A stretch of 16,294 nucleotides of DNA from an uncultured Bacilli bacterium (GCA_947624855.1 CANQMC010000013.1:1-16294), one strand, 5' to 3'; positions 1 through 8,755 are shown, numbered from the stretch's first letter. The notes: generated by a model from the letters alone, not told the origin. Translations and numbers: made by a program.

Positions 1-2
1 AG

Positions 3-287
3 ATGAAATTAATAGCGAAGGGAGATGAGAACATGGAAGCAGCAATAGAATATGCCAGAGAATTAGTAGAAGAATCAGCCAAAAACGGAGTAGAAAGATA
101 CCTATTTAACTTAAAAAGAGAATCATATGACAAAGGAGAAGAAAAAGGAATATCACAAGGATTAAAACAAGGCAAAAAAGATGAAAAAGTTGAAATAGCT
201 AAAAATTTATTAAATCTAAATACTGATGTAAACACTATATCAATAGCTACTGGACTATCTATTAAAGAAATTGATAAGTTAAAATAA
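3..287 (+). CDS. Rpn family recombination-promoting nuclease / PD-(D/E)XK transposase-like protein, C-terminal fragment
   Basis: Only the last ~95 residues are present; the 5' part, including any nuclease core, lies before the window, so the Met at base 3 is probably internal. What is visible is the characteristic tail of the Rpn/PDDEXK transposase-like family: a charged helix (NGVERYLFNLKRESYDKGEE), a Gly/Gln/Lys repeat (KGISQGLKQGKK) and a closing segment IAKNLLNLNTDVNTISIATG followed by LSIKEIDKLK, which resembles a small helix-turn-helix. Family members are YhgA-like proteins that promote RecA-independent recombination and are often present in many copies per genome. Function of this copy cannot be judged from the tail. 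It is separated from the acyltransferase gene by an AT-only hairpin and appears to be an independent unit. Confidence 0.75.
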   Translation: MKLIAKGDENMEAAIEYARELVEESAKNGVERYLFNLKRESYDKGEEKGISQGLKQGKKDEKVEIAKNLLNLNTDVNTISIATGLSIKEIDKLK

Positions 288-298
288 TAAAAATAAAT

Positions 299-335
299 AA
301 TTATTAAAAAAATACTAGATTTTTTTAATAATTTT
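299..335 (+). terminator. AT-only hairpin, possible terminator after the Rpn gene
   Basis: A perfect 15-bp inverted repeat (299-313 paired with 319-333) with a 5-nt ACTAG loop lies 11 nt after the stop codon and runs into TTTT. The stem has no GC pair, so its stability as a terminator is uncertain, but its placement right after a gene end is typical. The arms carry a run of seven A against seven T, so it could act on either strand. Confidence 0.5.
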
Positions 336-372
336 AAATATAATAATTTTATTATTTTTTAGGAGTGGTTGA

Positions 373-1314
373 ATGAAAAATTATGGACTTCAAAAATTTA
401 AAAAATCAAACGTCGATAATTTTACTTCTGATATAGGAATTAAAATTAGAAGAAAAATAAATCCTTTTTTAAGGCCAATTTTAAAAATGGCTACTAAAGG
501 AAATATAATTATTGATTCTTATCCCAAACTTGATGATAATAAGCCCTATATTTTTGTATCTACTCATTATTTTGTCGAAGATGCTATTGCCAATCTTTCA
601 TCTATTGATCGAAATGCTTATGCTTTATTTGGAACAACTGACCAATTAGAAGTTAATAAAGAAGTATATTTTGCTTGGCTAAATGGTTTTATTTATGTTG
701 ATCGCCTAAATGAAGAAAGCCGCAAATCCGCTCTTTTAAAAATGGAAAGAATTCTTAAAAATGGTAGTAGTGTTTTAATTTACCCTGAAGGAGGATTTAA
801 TAACACTGACAATCTTTTATGTTTAAAATTATTTGCAAGCCCTTATTATTTATCACTTATGACTAATTGTTTAGTAGTACCAATTACACCATTTTTAGTT
901 GACCAAAACATTTATATAAGGGTAGGAGAACCTCTTGATTTAACAATTTATGAAAAAAAAGAAGGGTTAAGTATTTTGCGAGATATTTTAGCCACTCAAA
1001 TTTATGAAATGATTGAAACTTACACTCCTTTAACTTCTAGAAAAGCTTTAGGGAAAGATCCTAAACTTGATTATATGGAACAAAGAAGACAAGAATATTT
1101 AAAAACCAACTGGACCAAAGATATATGGGAAGAAGAATTGACAAGATATTATGATCAAGATGATTTAGAATTTATAAATGTTACAAATAGTATGGATGAT
1201 ATTAAAATAAATAAAAATAATCAAGAAATAATGGCTCCTATATTAGTAAGAAGACTCGAACAAAAAAAATATGATTTCAAATCATATATGCACCAAAATT
1301 GGCAAAAAAAATAA
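373..1314 (+). CDS. 1-acyl-sn-glycerol-3-phosphate acyltransferase-like protein (PlsC/LPLAT family)
   Basis: Likely transfers an acyl chain to lysophosphatidic acid or a related acceptor at the inner face of the membrane during phospholipid synthesis. The four acyltransferase blocks are visible in order: HX4D (H65-YFVE-D70), a block II motif GFIYVDR (105-111), block III YPEGGFN (137-143) and block IV VPITP (169-173). The block III glycine-rich version differs a little from the usual PEGTRS. About 120 residues follow the acyltransferase core; this charged tail (with LGKDPKLDYMEQRRQEYLK) is not recognised. There is no clear membrane segment. A good Shine-Dalgarno (AGGAG, 361-365) precedes ATG 373. 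The gene stands alone, with its own spacing on both sides. Acceptor specificity cannot be read from sequence, so no symbol is given. Confidence 0.8.
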   Translation: MKNYGLQKFKKSNVDNFTSDIGIKIRRKINPFLRPILKMATKGNIIIDSYPKLDDNKPYIFVSTHYFVEDAIANLSSIDRNAYALFGTTDQLEVNKEVYFAWLNGFIYVDRLNEESRKSALLKMERILKNGSSVLIYPEGGFNNTDNLLCLKLFASPYYLSLMTNCLVVPITPFLVDQNIYIRVGEPLDLTIYEKKEGLSILRDILATQIYEMIETYTPLTSRKALGKDPKLDYMEQRRQEYLKTNWTKDIWEEELTRYYDQDDLEFINVTNSMDDIKINKNNQEIMAPILVRRLEQKKYDFKSYMHQNWQKK

Positions 1315-1316
1315 TA

Positions 1317-1345
1317 TTTACTATTAAAAAATTATATGATATAAT
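1317..1345 (+). promoter_or_regulatory. sigma-A-like promoter of the kinase/receiver operon
   Basis: TTTACT (1317-1322), a 17-nt spacer, and TATAAT (1340-1345) preceded by TG-A (extended -10). It starts just after the acyltransferase stop codon and predicts a leader of about 20 nt ending in the AAGGAGT site at 1361-1367. Confidence 0.65.
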
Positions 1346-1373
1346 TCATTTGAAAAAATAAAGGAGTATAAAA

Positions 1374-2789
1374 ATGAATTATTTTTCTTTAGAGTTTGAA
1401 ATACCATTAGTTTCATTTATTTTTATCATAATACTAAATATTAATTATTTTTCTAAAAAAAGAATTCAACTAATAGAAAATAAAATGTATGAAATTATTT
1501 TAATAATGTCTTTAATAATTTCAAGTGTTGACACTTTTGTCCATATTATAGGAGCTTATAACACTTTAGATATTATTTATTTAAAATATTTTAATATTGT
1601 TGAATTAGCAAATAAAATTATGTCTATTGGCTTTATAATTATTTTTAGTTGCTTATTTTGTTATACTTATTTAATTTCATATAATAAAGAAAAATATCGA
1701 AAATTATTTTTATCTGTAATTAGTATAGATTTAATTTTATTAATTATTATGCTTTTTACCCATATAAATATTAATGAAATAGGTAATGTCAGAAATGTTT
1801 CAGGATCTACAATAATTTTAGGTTATTTTGTTGTAGCTATATATATTTTAGGAACTATAATTTTATCTTTAAAAAATTTTAAGAAAAAAGATAAAAGATT
1901 TTATGCTATATTTTTAATATTAATCATGATGACAATCCTTTATATATTATCAATTTTAATTAGAGGTTTAATAATATATGATTTAATTATTGCTTTATTA
2001 TGTTATATTATGTATTTTACTATTGAAAATCCCGATATTAAATTAGTAAATAAATTAAATTTAGCTCTTATAAATTCTTCTAAATTAGCCCAAGCTCAAA
2101 AAGAACTTTTAATCAGCATGTCCCATGAAATAAGGACACCTTTAAATGCCATCGTTGGTTTTAGTGAGTTAATTGAAGAATCAAATACTTTAAAAGAAGC
2201 TAAGGAAAATGCGCATGATATTATTGAAGCATCTGACAATCTTTTAAAAATGGTTAATAATATTGTTGATATATCTAAAATAAATACCGATGAAATGACT
2301 ATAAACAATAAAGAATATAATTTAAATAAGTTAATTGAAGAAGTAATAAGTCCGTTTGAATACAAAATAAAAGAAAAAAATTTAAAATTAATTATTAAAA
2401 AAAATAAACTTCCTCAAGCTTTAATTGGAGATTATATCAAAATAAAAAGAATTTTATTTAATATTTTAGATAATGCTGTTAAATACACTAATAAAGGTTA
2501 TGTAAAATTAACAGTTAATACCAAAATAATTAACAATAAATGTAATATTAAATTTATTATTGAAGATACTGGTATTGGAATTAATAACAACATAAAAAAT
2601 AAATTATATAATAATTTTACTCGTGCTGAAGAAAATATTAATGGAAATATATCAGGTCTAGGTTTAGGTTTACCATTAACCAAAAATTTAGTAGATCTTT
2701 TAAAAGGTTCTATTAAAATAGAAAGTAACGAAAATAAAGGCACCAAAGTTATAATAGTTTTAAAAGAGAAAGTAGGTAATAAAAAATGA
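1374..2789 (+). CDS. Membrane sensor histidine kinase with seven-helix N-terminal region
   Basis: Autophosphorylates on a His in response to an unknown signal and passes phosphate to a receiver, very likely the overlapping downstream gene. The first ~215 residues form about seven hydrophobic helices with short loops and no large extracellular domain, ending in YFTIENPD. A helical linker leads to the HisKA domain with the H box SMSHEIRTPLN (His251), followed by a HATPase_c domain with the N box NILDNAVKYT (from N363), G1 DTGIGI (D398-) and G2 GLGLGL (from 428). All catalytic elements are intact. No HAMP, PAS or fused receiver is present. The TGA stop overlaps the next ATG (ATGA, 2786-2789), indicating translational coupling. 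SD AAGGAGT fits ATG 1374. The signal sensed is not predictable; a membrane-embedded ligand or the membrane state are both possible. Confidence 0.9.
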   Translation: MNYFSLEFEIPLVSFIFIIILNINYFSKKRIQLIENKMYEIILIMSLIISSVDTFVHIIGAYNTLDIIYLKYFNIVELANKIMSIGFIIIFSCLFCYTYLISYNKEKYRKLFLSVISIDLILLIIMLFTHININEIGNVRNVSGSTIILGYFVVAIYILGTIILSLKNFKKKDKRFYAIFLILIMMTILYILSILIRGLIIYDLIIALLCYIMYFTIENPDIKLVNKLNLALINSSKLAQAQKELLISMSHEIRTPLNAIVGFSELIEESNTLKEAKENAHDIIEASDNLLKMVNNIVDISKINTDEMTINNKEYNLNKLIEEVISPFEYKIKEKNLKLIIKKNKLPQALIGDYIKIKRILFNILDNAVKYTNKGYVKLTVNTKIINNKCNIKFIIEDTGIGINNNIKNKLYNNFTRAEENINGNISGLGLGLPLTKNLVDLLKGSIKIESNENKGTKVIIVLKEKVGNKK

Positions 2790-3145
2790 AAGCTTTAATT
2801 GTTGACGATAATAATATAAATTTAAAAGTGGCCTCTAAAATGCTTGAAAAAGAAGGCTTACAAGTAGATACAGTCTTAAGTGGTAAAGAGTGTCTAGAAA
2901 AAGTAAAAAATAGTAATTATGATATAATATTTATGGATATTATGATGCCTGAAATGGATGGCAAAGAAACTTTTAGTAAATTACAAGAAATCGAAGGATT
3001 TAACACACCTGTAGTTACTTTAACTGCAGATACAGAAGAATCAAAAGAAGAATACTTAACTAAATATCATTTTAATGGTTATTTATCTAAACCTTTAAGA
3101 ATAGAAGAATTAAAAAAGGTATTAAATAAAATAAAAACTCCTTAA
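2786..3145 (+). CDS. Stand-alone response regulator receiver (CheY-like)
   Basis: A single 119-residue receiver domain with no DNA-binding or enzymatic output. Acidic pair D7-D8 (IVDDN), phosphoacceptor D51 in FMDIMMPEMDG, switch Thr80 in VVTLTAD, and Lys102 in the SKP motif are all present, so it should be phosphorylatable. The wording of these motifs is that of receivers fused to hybrid kinases, and it overlaps the kinase gene by 4 nt, so the pair looks like a hybrid kinase split in two. Output must run through protein contact, a phosphorelay to a protein elsewhere, or use as a phosphate sink; the window shows no partner. The stop codon lies within the hairpin that ends this operon. Confidence 0.88.
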   Translation: MKALIVDDNNINLKVASKMLEKEGLQVDTVLSGKECLEKVKNSNYDIIFMDIMMPEMDGKETFSKLQEIEGFNTPVVTLTADTEESKEEYLTKYHFNGYLSKPLRIEELKKVLNKIKTP

Positions 3146-3154
3146 TTAGGAGTT
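3136..3154. terminator. Bidirectional intrinsic terminator between the receiver gene and tRNA-Asn
   Basis: AACTCCT (3136-3142) pairs with AGGAGTT (3148-3154) around a 5-nt loop; the left arm runs into the receiver stop codon. Read on the minus strand, downstream of the tRNA, the hairpin is followed by TTTTTATTTTATTT, a strong U tract. On the plus strand the tail (TTAATTTCTT) is weaker. It therefore serves the tRNA best and the kinase operon probably. Confidence 0.7.
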
Positions 3155-3164
3155 AATTTCTTAA

Positions 3165-3240
3165 TGGCGCCCAATGTAGGACTCGAACCTACGACCTAAC
3201 GGTTAACAGCCGTGCGCTCTACCGACTGAGCTAATTGGGC
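3165..3240 (-). tRNA. tRNA-Asn (anticodon GTT)
   Basis: On the minus strand the sequence folds as a cloverleaf: acceptor GCCCAAT/ATTGGGC (3234-3240 with 3169-3175), D-arm AGCTCAGTCGGTAGAGC, anticodon loop CTGTTAA (3203-3209) with anticodon GTT (3205-3207), T-arm with GGTTCGAGTCC, discriminator G and an encoded CCA (3165-3167). The body closely matches the usual Firmicute tRNA-Asn. The outermost anticodon-stem pair is a C-U mismatch. It stands alone, with a consensus promoter upstream and an intrinsic terminator downstream. Confidence 0.97.
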
Positions 3241-3251
3241 ATTGCTATTAA

Positions 3252-3280
3252 ATTATATTAAATATTATACTGAATGTCAA
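3252..3280 (-). promoter_or_regulatory. Fully consensus sigma-A promoter of tRNA-Asn
   Basis: On the minus strand: TTGACA (3275-3280), exactly 17 nt, TATAAT (3252-3257). All twelve hexamer bases match consensus. The predicted start near 3245 leaves about 5 nt before the mature tRNA end, as expected for a strongly expressed stable RNA. Confidence 0.88.
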
Positions 3281-3314
3281 CCATTTTATACCAAAAAATT
3301 ATAAAAATTAATTC

Positions 3315-3343
3315 TTGACTAAATTGAATATGCTTGTTAAGAT
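3315..3343 (+). promoter_or_regulatory. sigma-A-like promoter of addB-addA
   Basis: TTGACT (3315-3320), 17-nt spacer, TAAGAT (3338-3343) with a TG-T extended -10 (3335-3337). Transcription would start near 3350, 22 nt before ATG 3372. The -35 box is itself the first TTG codon of the longest open frame, which argues against that upstream start. It is divergent from the tRNA-Asn promoter, with 34 nt between the two -35 boxes. Confidence 0.7.
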
Positions 3344-3371
3344 ATTAATTAGAAGAAGTAGGTTGATAAAA

Positions 3372-5693
3372 ATGTCAAAAACTATGATTATAATTACAAA
3401 TAACAGCAATAAACAAAAAATACTTAAAAGTTTAAGTAAAGAAAAAAAACTTTTAAATTTAAAATTTTACACTTTTAATGAACTTAAAAAAAATCTTTTT
3501 TTTGATTATGATAATAAAGCTATAGAGTATTTAATAAATAATTATCATATAAATATAGAAATTGCTTTAACCTATTTAAATAATTTATATTTTTTAAAAG
3601 AAATAAACAATGAAAAAATAATTTTTTTAAATAATATAAAACAAGAATTAGAAAATAATAATTTATTAATTAAAAATAAAATGTTTAAAGAATATATAAA
3701 AGATAAAGAAATAATTGTTTATGGTTACAATCATTTAACTAAAGAGCAAGAATTAATCATAAAATCATTAAATAAAGAAGTAACTTATCAAAATGATTTA
3801 AAAAAATATATACCAACTGTTTATGAAGCAAATGATATAAATGAAGAAGTAGAGTTTGTAGTAACTAAGATAAGTGAATTATTAAATCATAAAGTAGATA
3901 TTAATAAAATTAAAATTATAATAAATGATGATTATAAAAATATAATAAGAAGATATTTTAATATTTTTAATATTCCCTTAAATATGAATGAAGAATATTT
4001 ATTTTCTAGTACTTTTATTGCTCAAGAATTTTTAAATAATACATCTAAATATAACTTAATTGATAATATAAATATTTTAAAAGAAAAATATACTAATTTA
4101 AATGATTTAATAAACGTTATTAATAAATCAAGTTTAGTATCTGATAATAATCGTTTAACATTTATTAAACATGATTTAAAAAATACTAAAATAAAAGATA
4201 ATTATTATGATAAAGCTGTAAATATTACCAATATTAATGATTATTTTAAAGATGATGAATATGTATTTTTATTAGGTTTTAATATTAATTTTTATCCTGA
4301 AATTAAAAGAGATGATGCATATTTAAGCGATAATATTAAAGATTTATTAAGCCTAGATACTAGTACAAATTATAATAATATTACGAAAGAAAACTTAAAA
4401 TCAAAAATTTTAGCAATAAAAAATTTAACCATAACTTATAAATTAAAAAGTTCAAGTGGCATATTTTATCCTTCAATATTAATAAATGAAATGGATTTAG
4501 AAGTAAATAAAATAGAACTTAATAGACAATTATCCTATTCTAAATTAAATACTAAGCTTTTATATGCTCATGATTTAGATTTATTTAATAAATATAATAT
4601 TATAAGTGAAAATTTAAGCCTTTATCAAAATAATTTAAATATAGACTATAAAACTTATAATCATAAATTTAAAGGATTAAATAAAAATTTATTAAAAGAT
4701 CATCTTAATCATGAACTAACACTCGCGTACACTAACATGGAAAGTTACAATGAATGTGCTTTTAAATATTATATTCAAAAAATTTTAAAATTAGATATTT
4801 ATGAAGAAAACTTTAAAACTATTATTGGTAATATAGTTCATCATATTTTAGAATTAGGAATATTAAAAGATATTAATATTGAAAAAGAAATAATTAATTA
4901 TGTAAAAGAAAAAGATTATAATTTAAGTAGTAAAGAATACTTTTATTTAGAAAAATTAAGTTCTGAATTAACTCAAATATTAAATATTATAAAAGACCAA
5001 AAAACACACTCTAAATTAACAAATTATTTATTTGAAAGTGAATTATATGTTTATAAAGATCAAGATGATATGAAAATAACTTTTAAAGGTTTAATAGATA
5101 AAGTTATGTATACGAAAAATGAAAATATATTAGCTATTGTCGATTATAAAACTGGCGATACTAAAATAACATTAGATAATTTAAAATATGGTTTAAATAT
5201 TCAATTACCGATATATTTATATTTATTAAAAAAATCTGATCGTTTTAAAAATTCTTTAATCGCGGGTTTTTACATTCAAAAAGTATTTGATAAAATTCCT
5301 AACATAACAGAACATAAAACTTTAAATGAAATAAAAAAAGATAATATGCGTTTAAGGGGTTATACCAACAGTGATCCATCCATTATTGAAATGCTTGATG
5401 ATGATTACTTAAATAATCATATTATTAAAGATTTAAAATTTAAAAAAGATGGTGAGATGCAAAAAACAACTAAAATTTTATCGAATAAAGAAATGGATGA
5501 ATTAGCTTTAAATGTTGAAGAACAAATAGATAAATGTATAAACAATATTATAAAGGCCAATTTTTTTATCAATCCTAAAGTTTTAAATACCAAAAACATT
5601 GCTTGTGAATATTGTAAATTTAAAGATATTTGTTTTAAAGAAAAGCAAGATGAAATAATACTAGGAGGTGAAGATTATGAAATGGACAACTGA
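3372..5693 (+). CDS. addB: AddB, nuclease/Fe-S subunit of the AddAB helicase-nuclease (compact form)
   Basis: Partner of AddA in processing double-strand DNA ends for RecA-dependent repair; AddB supplies the nuclease that cuts the 5'-ended strand and the Chi-recognition scaffold. The C-terminal third shows the iron-sulfur nuclease: C462 (YNECAFKYY), the catalytic DYKTG (D591, K593), the following QLPIYLYL, and the C745-X2-C748-X5-C754 triad (ACEYCKFKDIC) that completes the 4Fe-4S cluster. At 773 residues it is about two-thirds of the B. subtilis protein, and its N-terminus (MIIITNNSNKQK) has no Walker A, which the Bacillus protein has. The start is placed at ATG 3372, since the longer frame begins inside a -35 box; a modest SD (GTAGG) lies at 3358-3362. 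It overlaps addA by 17 nt. The N-terminal two-thirds is diverged and recognised only by context. Confidence 0.85.
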   Translation: MSKTMIIITNNSNKQKILKSLSKEKKLLNLKFYTFNELKKNLFFDYDNKAIEYLINNYHINIEIALTYLNNLYFLKEINNEKIIFLNNIKQELENNNLLIKNKMFKEYIKDKEIIVYGYNHLTKEQELIIKSLNKEVTYQNDLKKYIPTVYEANDINEEVEFVVTKISELLNHKVDINKIKIIINDDYKNIIRRYFNIFNIPLNMNEEYLFSSTFIAQEFLNNTSKYNLIDNINILKEKYTNLNDLINVINKSSLVSDNNRLTFIKHDLKNTKIKDNYYDKAVNITNINDYFKDDEYVFLLGFNINFYPEIKRDDAYLSDNIKDLLSLDTSTNYNNITKENLKSKILAIKNLTITYKLKSSSGIFYPSILINEMDLEVNKIELNRQLSYSKLNTKLLYAHDLDLFNKYNIISENLSLYQNNLNIDYKTYNHKFKGLNKNLLKDHLNHELTLAYTNMESYNECAFKYYIQKILKLDIYEENFKTIIGNIVHHILELGILKDINIEKEIINYVKEKDYNLSSKEYFYLEKLSSELTQILNIIKDQKTHSKLTNYLFESELYVYKDQDDMKITFKGLIDKVMYTKNENILAIVDYKTGDTKITLDNLKYGLNIQLPIYLYLLKKSDRFKNSLIAGFYIQKVFDKIPNITEHKTLNEIKKDNMRLRGYTNSDPSIIEMLDDDYLNNHIIKDLKFKKDGEMQKTTKILSNKEMDELALNVEEQIDKCINNIIKANFFINPKVLNTKNIACEYCKFKDICFKEKQDEIILGGEDYEMDN

Positions 5694-8600
5694 GCAACTT
5701 GAGGCCATTAATGAAGAGGGCACAAATATTATTGTTTCTGCCGGCGCAGGATCTGGCAAAACTGCTGTTTTATCTGAAAGAGTTTTAAGAAAAGTACAAG
5801 AAGGAATAGATATAAGAAATATTTTAATATTAACATTTACCAATGAAGCTGCTGGAGAAATGAAAGAAAGAATCCGTAAAAAACTTACAAAAAATAAACT
5901 TTATAAAGAACTTGTTTATTTAGATTCAGCTTATATAACTACTTTTGACGCTTATGCTCTTTCGATGGTTAAAAAATATCATTATCTTTTAAATATACCA
6001 AGAAATATTAGTATTATTGATTCTTCAATTATTGATTTAGAAAAAGAGCGGTTAATTGAAGAAATATTTAAAGAATTATATGATGCAAAAGATCCTGATT
6101 TCTTAAAATTAATTGGTGATTTTACTAATCGTGATGATCAAATTATCAAAGAAGCCATCTTAAATATTAATAAAGAATTAGATTTAAAATACTCTAAAAA
6201 AGAATATTTAGAAAACTATTTAACCACTTATTTTAGTGATAATTATATTGATAATTTATTGCAAGAATATTTTCTTTATTTAAAAGAATTAACCCAAGAT
6301 ATAGAAAATGATATTTATGCTTTAGAAAGTTTAGTTGATGAAAAACTATATCTTAAGTTATATGAAAAATATAGTCCAATATTTAATCCCAAAACTTATA
6401 ATGATTTATATAATAAAAAAATAGGCACTATCCAATTTCGCAATATCCCCGAAGAAGCAATTCCCTATAAAGAATCTTTAAAAGAAAAAAAAGAAGAATT
6501 AGAAAAATCAACAATATATACTTTAAAAGAATTAAAAGATCAAATAAAAAGTACTTATCCTTATCTAAAAATTATAATTAAAATAATATTAGAATTAGAT
6601 AAAAGATTAACTTATTTTAAAAATAACAATGCTTCTTATGAATTTATTGATATTGCCAAAATGGCTATTAAAATAGTTAAAGAACATCCTAAAATAAAAG
6701 AAGAACTTAAATTAACTTATAATGAAATTTTAATAGATGAATATCAAGATACAAATGATTTACAAGAAATGTTTATAAGTGAAATAGCTAATAATAATGT
6801 TTATATGGTTGGGGATATTAAACAATCAATATATCGTTTTCGCAATGCTAATCCTACAATATTTAAAGAAAAATATGATAATTATAAACAAGAAAATGGT
6901 GGTAAAAAAATAGATTTATTAAAAAATTTTCGTTCTAGAAATGAAGTATTAACCAATATAAATGAAATATTTAATTTAATCATGAGTGATGATTTTGGCG
7001 GAGCAAATTACCAAAAAGAACATCAAATGCACTATGGTAATCTAGCTTATAGCAATGAAGGAACAAATAACAACAATAATAATTTAACTATTTTAAAATA
7101 TGAATCAAACCCAGATTTTACTGATTTAGAAATTGAAGCTTTTACAATTGCCCAAGATATCAAAGAAAAAATAAAAAATAATTATCAAGTATTTGATTTT
7201 GAATTAAATAAAAATCGTAATGCTACCTATCAAGATTTTTGTATAATTTTAGACCGTGGCACTGATATGCCCGAATATAAAAAAATATTTGAATATTTAA
7301 ATATTCCTTTAGAAGTTTATAAAGATAGTAATTTAATAAACAATAATGATATATTAATAATAAAAAATATTTTAGGTTTAATTTTAAATATTAAAGATAA
7401 TTTATATGATCAAAATACTCGTTATTATTTTGTTAGTATTGGTCGAAGTTTTGTTGGTAATTTAAATGATAATGAAATATTAAAATTATTAGATACAAAT
7501 ACTTTTTATCAAACATCTATTTATCAAAAATGTTCTAAATTAACTCAAGATATAGAACTAAAAACTCCATCAAGTATTTTAAATGAAATATTTACAACTT
7601 TTAATTTTTATGAAAATATTATTACAACTGGTGATATTTCTTCATCTTTATTTCGTTTAGATTATTTAAAAGAATTAGCTACTAATGTTGAAAAACTTGG
7701 CTATACTATTGAAGATTTTAAAGATTATTTAAATGATATGATTAATAAAGATAATGAAATAAGATATAAAGAAAGTAGGGGCATGGGGAATTCTGTTAAA
7801 ATTATGAATATCCATAAATCAAAAGGTTTAGAATTTCCAATATGTTATTATGCTGGTTTAAAAAAGAAATTTAATCTAAAAGATTTACAAAATAGATTTA
7901 TGTTTGATAATAAATATGGCATATTAACTCCATTTTATAATGAAGGAATAGGAACTCTTATAACTAAAACTTTAATTAAAAGAAAATACTATCAAGAAGA
8001 AATATCAGAAAAAATACGTTTATTTTATGTTGCTTTAACTAGAGCCAAAGAAAAATTAATAATGGTTTTACCAACCTTTCAAAAAGAATATCAAGAAAAT
8101 AATCATGTAACTAATCTTACAGCTTTAAAATATCGTTCTTTTTATGATTTTTTAAATTCAATATCTTTAAATTTAGCTAAATATTCTACACTTATAAATC
8201 TTGATAATTTAGGTTTAACTAAACAATACAATCATTTAACTATTAATTCAAATTATAATGAACCATCTTTAAAACATATAACTTTTAAAGAAAATAATAT
8301 TAATTCTAATTTAATAACTAATAAACATGCATCAAAAACAATTAATAATTTAATTTCCAAAGAAGAAGCCAAAACTTTAGAATATGGAACTCTTATGCAT
8401 CAAGAATTAGAAATGACTAATTTTAAAAATGAAAATATAACCAATGATTTAAAAACCAAATTTGATTTTCTAAATGCTAATATTTATCAAGAATTAGAAT
8501 TTATTTTTGAACAAAACAATACTGAATATCATGGTATTATTGATTTAATGTTAGAATATGATAATGAAATAAAAATAATTGATTATAAATTAAAAAATAT

Positions 8601-8739
8601 AAATGATGAAGCATATTCTAAACAATTAAGTATTTATTATGAATATTTAAAAACTATTTCTAAAAAAGAAATTAAACTTTATTTATATTCTATTATAGAT
8701 AAAGAAATAAAAGAAATAGAATATGTAAAAGTAATATAA
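5677..8739 (+). CDS. addA: AddA, UvrD-type helicase-nuclease subunit of AddAB
   Basis: Motor and 3'-strand nuclease of AddAB, unwinding broken DNA ends before RecA loading. SF1A helicase motifs run in order: Q motif (Q7), Walker A AGAGSGKT (K28), motif Ia LTFTNEAAGEM, motif II DEYQDT (D354-E355), motif III VGDIKQSIYRFR, motif IV NFRSR, motif V NIHKSKGLEFP, motif VI FYVALTRAKE (R789). The C-terminal RecB-like nuclease is intact: H908 in YGTLMHQELE, D956 in GIIDLML, D969-Y-K971, and a QLSIYYEYL helix. Length 1020 aa versus about 1230 in B. subtilis; the reduction seems spread over linker regions. The start is ATG 5677, 8 nt after a perfect AGGAGG (5663-5668); the GTG at 5668 falls inside that SD. 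It overlaps the end of addB, so the two are translationally coupled. Confidence 0.95.
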   Translation: MKWTTEQLEAINEEGTNIIVSAGAGSGKTAVLSERVLRKVQEGIDIRNILILTFTNEAAGEMKERIRKKLTKNKLYKELVYLDSAYITTFDAYALSMVKKYHYLLNIPRNISIIDSSIIDLEKERLIEEIFKELYDAKDPDFLKLIGDFTNRDDQIIKEAILNINKELDLKYSKKEYLENYLTTYFSDNYIDNLLQEYFLYLKELTQDIENDIYALESLVDEKLYLKLYEKYSPIFNPKTYNDLYNKKIGTIQFRNIPEEAIPYKESLKEKKEELEKSTIYTLKELKDQIKSTYPYLKIIIKIILELDKRLTYFKNNNASYEFIDIAKMAIKIVKEHPKIKEELKLTYNEILIDEYQDTNDLQEMFISEIANNNVYMVGDIKQSIYRFRNANPTIFKEKYDNYKQENGGKKIDLLKNFRSRNEVLTNINEIFNLIMSDDFGGANYQKEHQMHYGNLAYSNEGTNNNNNNLTILKYESNPDFTDLEIEAFTIAQDIKEKIKNNYQVFDFELNKNRNATYQDFCIILDRGTDMPEYKKIFEYLNIPLEVYKDSNLINNNDILIIKNILGLILNIKDNLYDQNTRYYFVSIGRSFVGNLNDNEILKLLDTNTFYQTSIYQKCSKLTQDIELKTPSSILNEIFTTFNFYENIITTGDISSSLFRLDYLKELATNVEKLGYTIEDFKDYLNDMINKDNEIRYKESRGMGNSVKIMNIHKSKGLEFPICYYAGLKKKFNLKDLQNRFMFDNKYGILTPFYNEGIGTLITKTLIKRKYYQEEISEKIRLFYVALTRAKEKLIMVLPTFQKEYQENNHVTNLTALKYRSFYDFLNSISLNLAKYSTLINLDNLGLTKQYNHLTINSNYNEPSLKHITFKENNINSNLITNKHASKTINNLISKEEAKTLEYGTLMHQELEMTNFKNENITNDLKTKFDFLNANIYQELEFIFEQNNTEYHGIIDLMLEYDNEIKIIDYKLKNINDEAYSKQLSIYYEYLKTISKKEIKLYLYSIIDKEIKEIEYVKVI

Positions 8740-8755
8740 AATAATTTTAAAATTA

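Noticed and set aside
339..344. TATAAT upstream of the acyltransferase gene as a promoter
   Set aside because: The -35 position falls in the hairpin loop/right arm (TAGATT, ATTTTT), and there is no TGn; left unannotated.
2786..5693. TGA read as tryptophan (mollicute code)
   Set aside because: TGA ends the kinase and AddB frames at places that make sense by domain ends and gene overlaps, Trp is coded by TGG, and spore genes are present.
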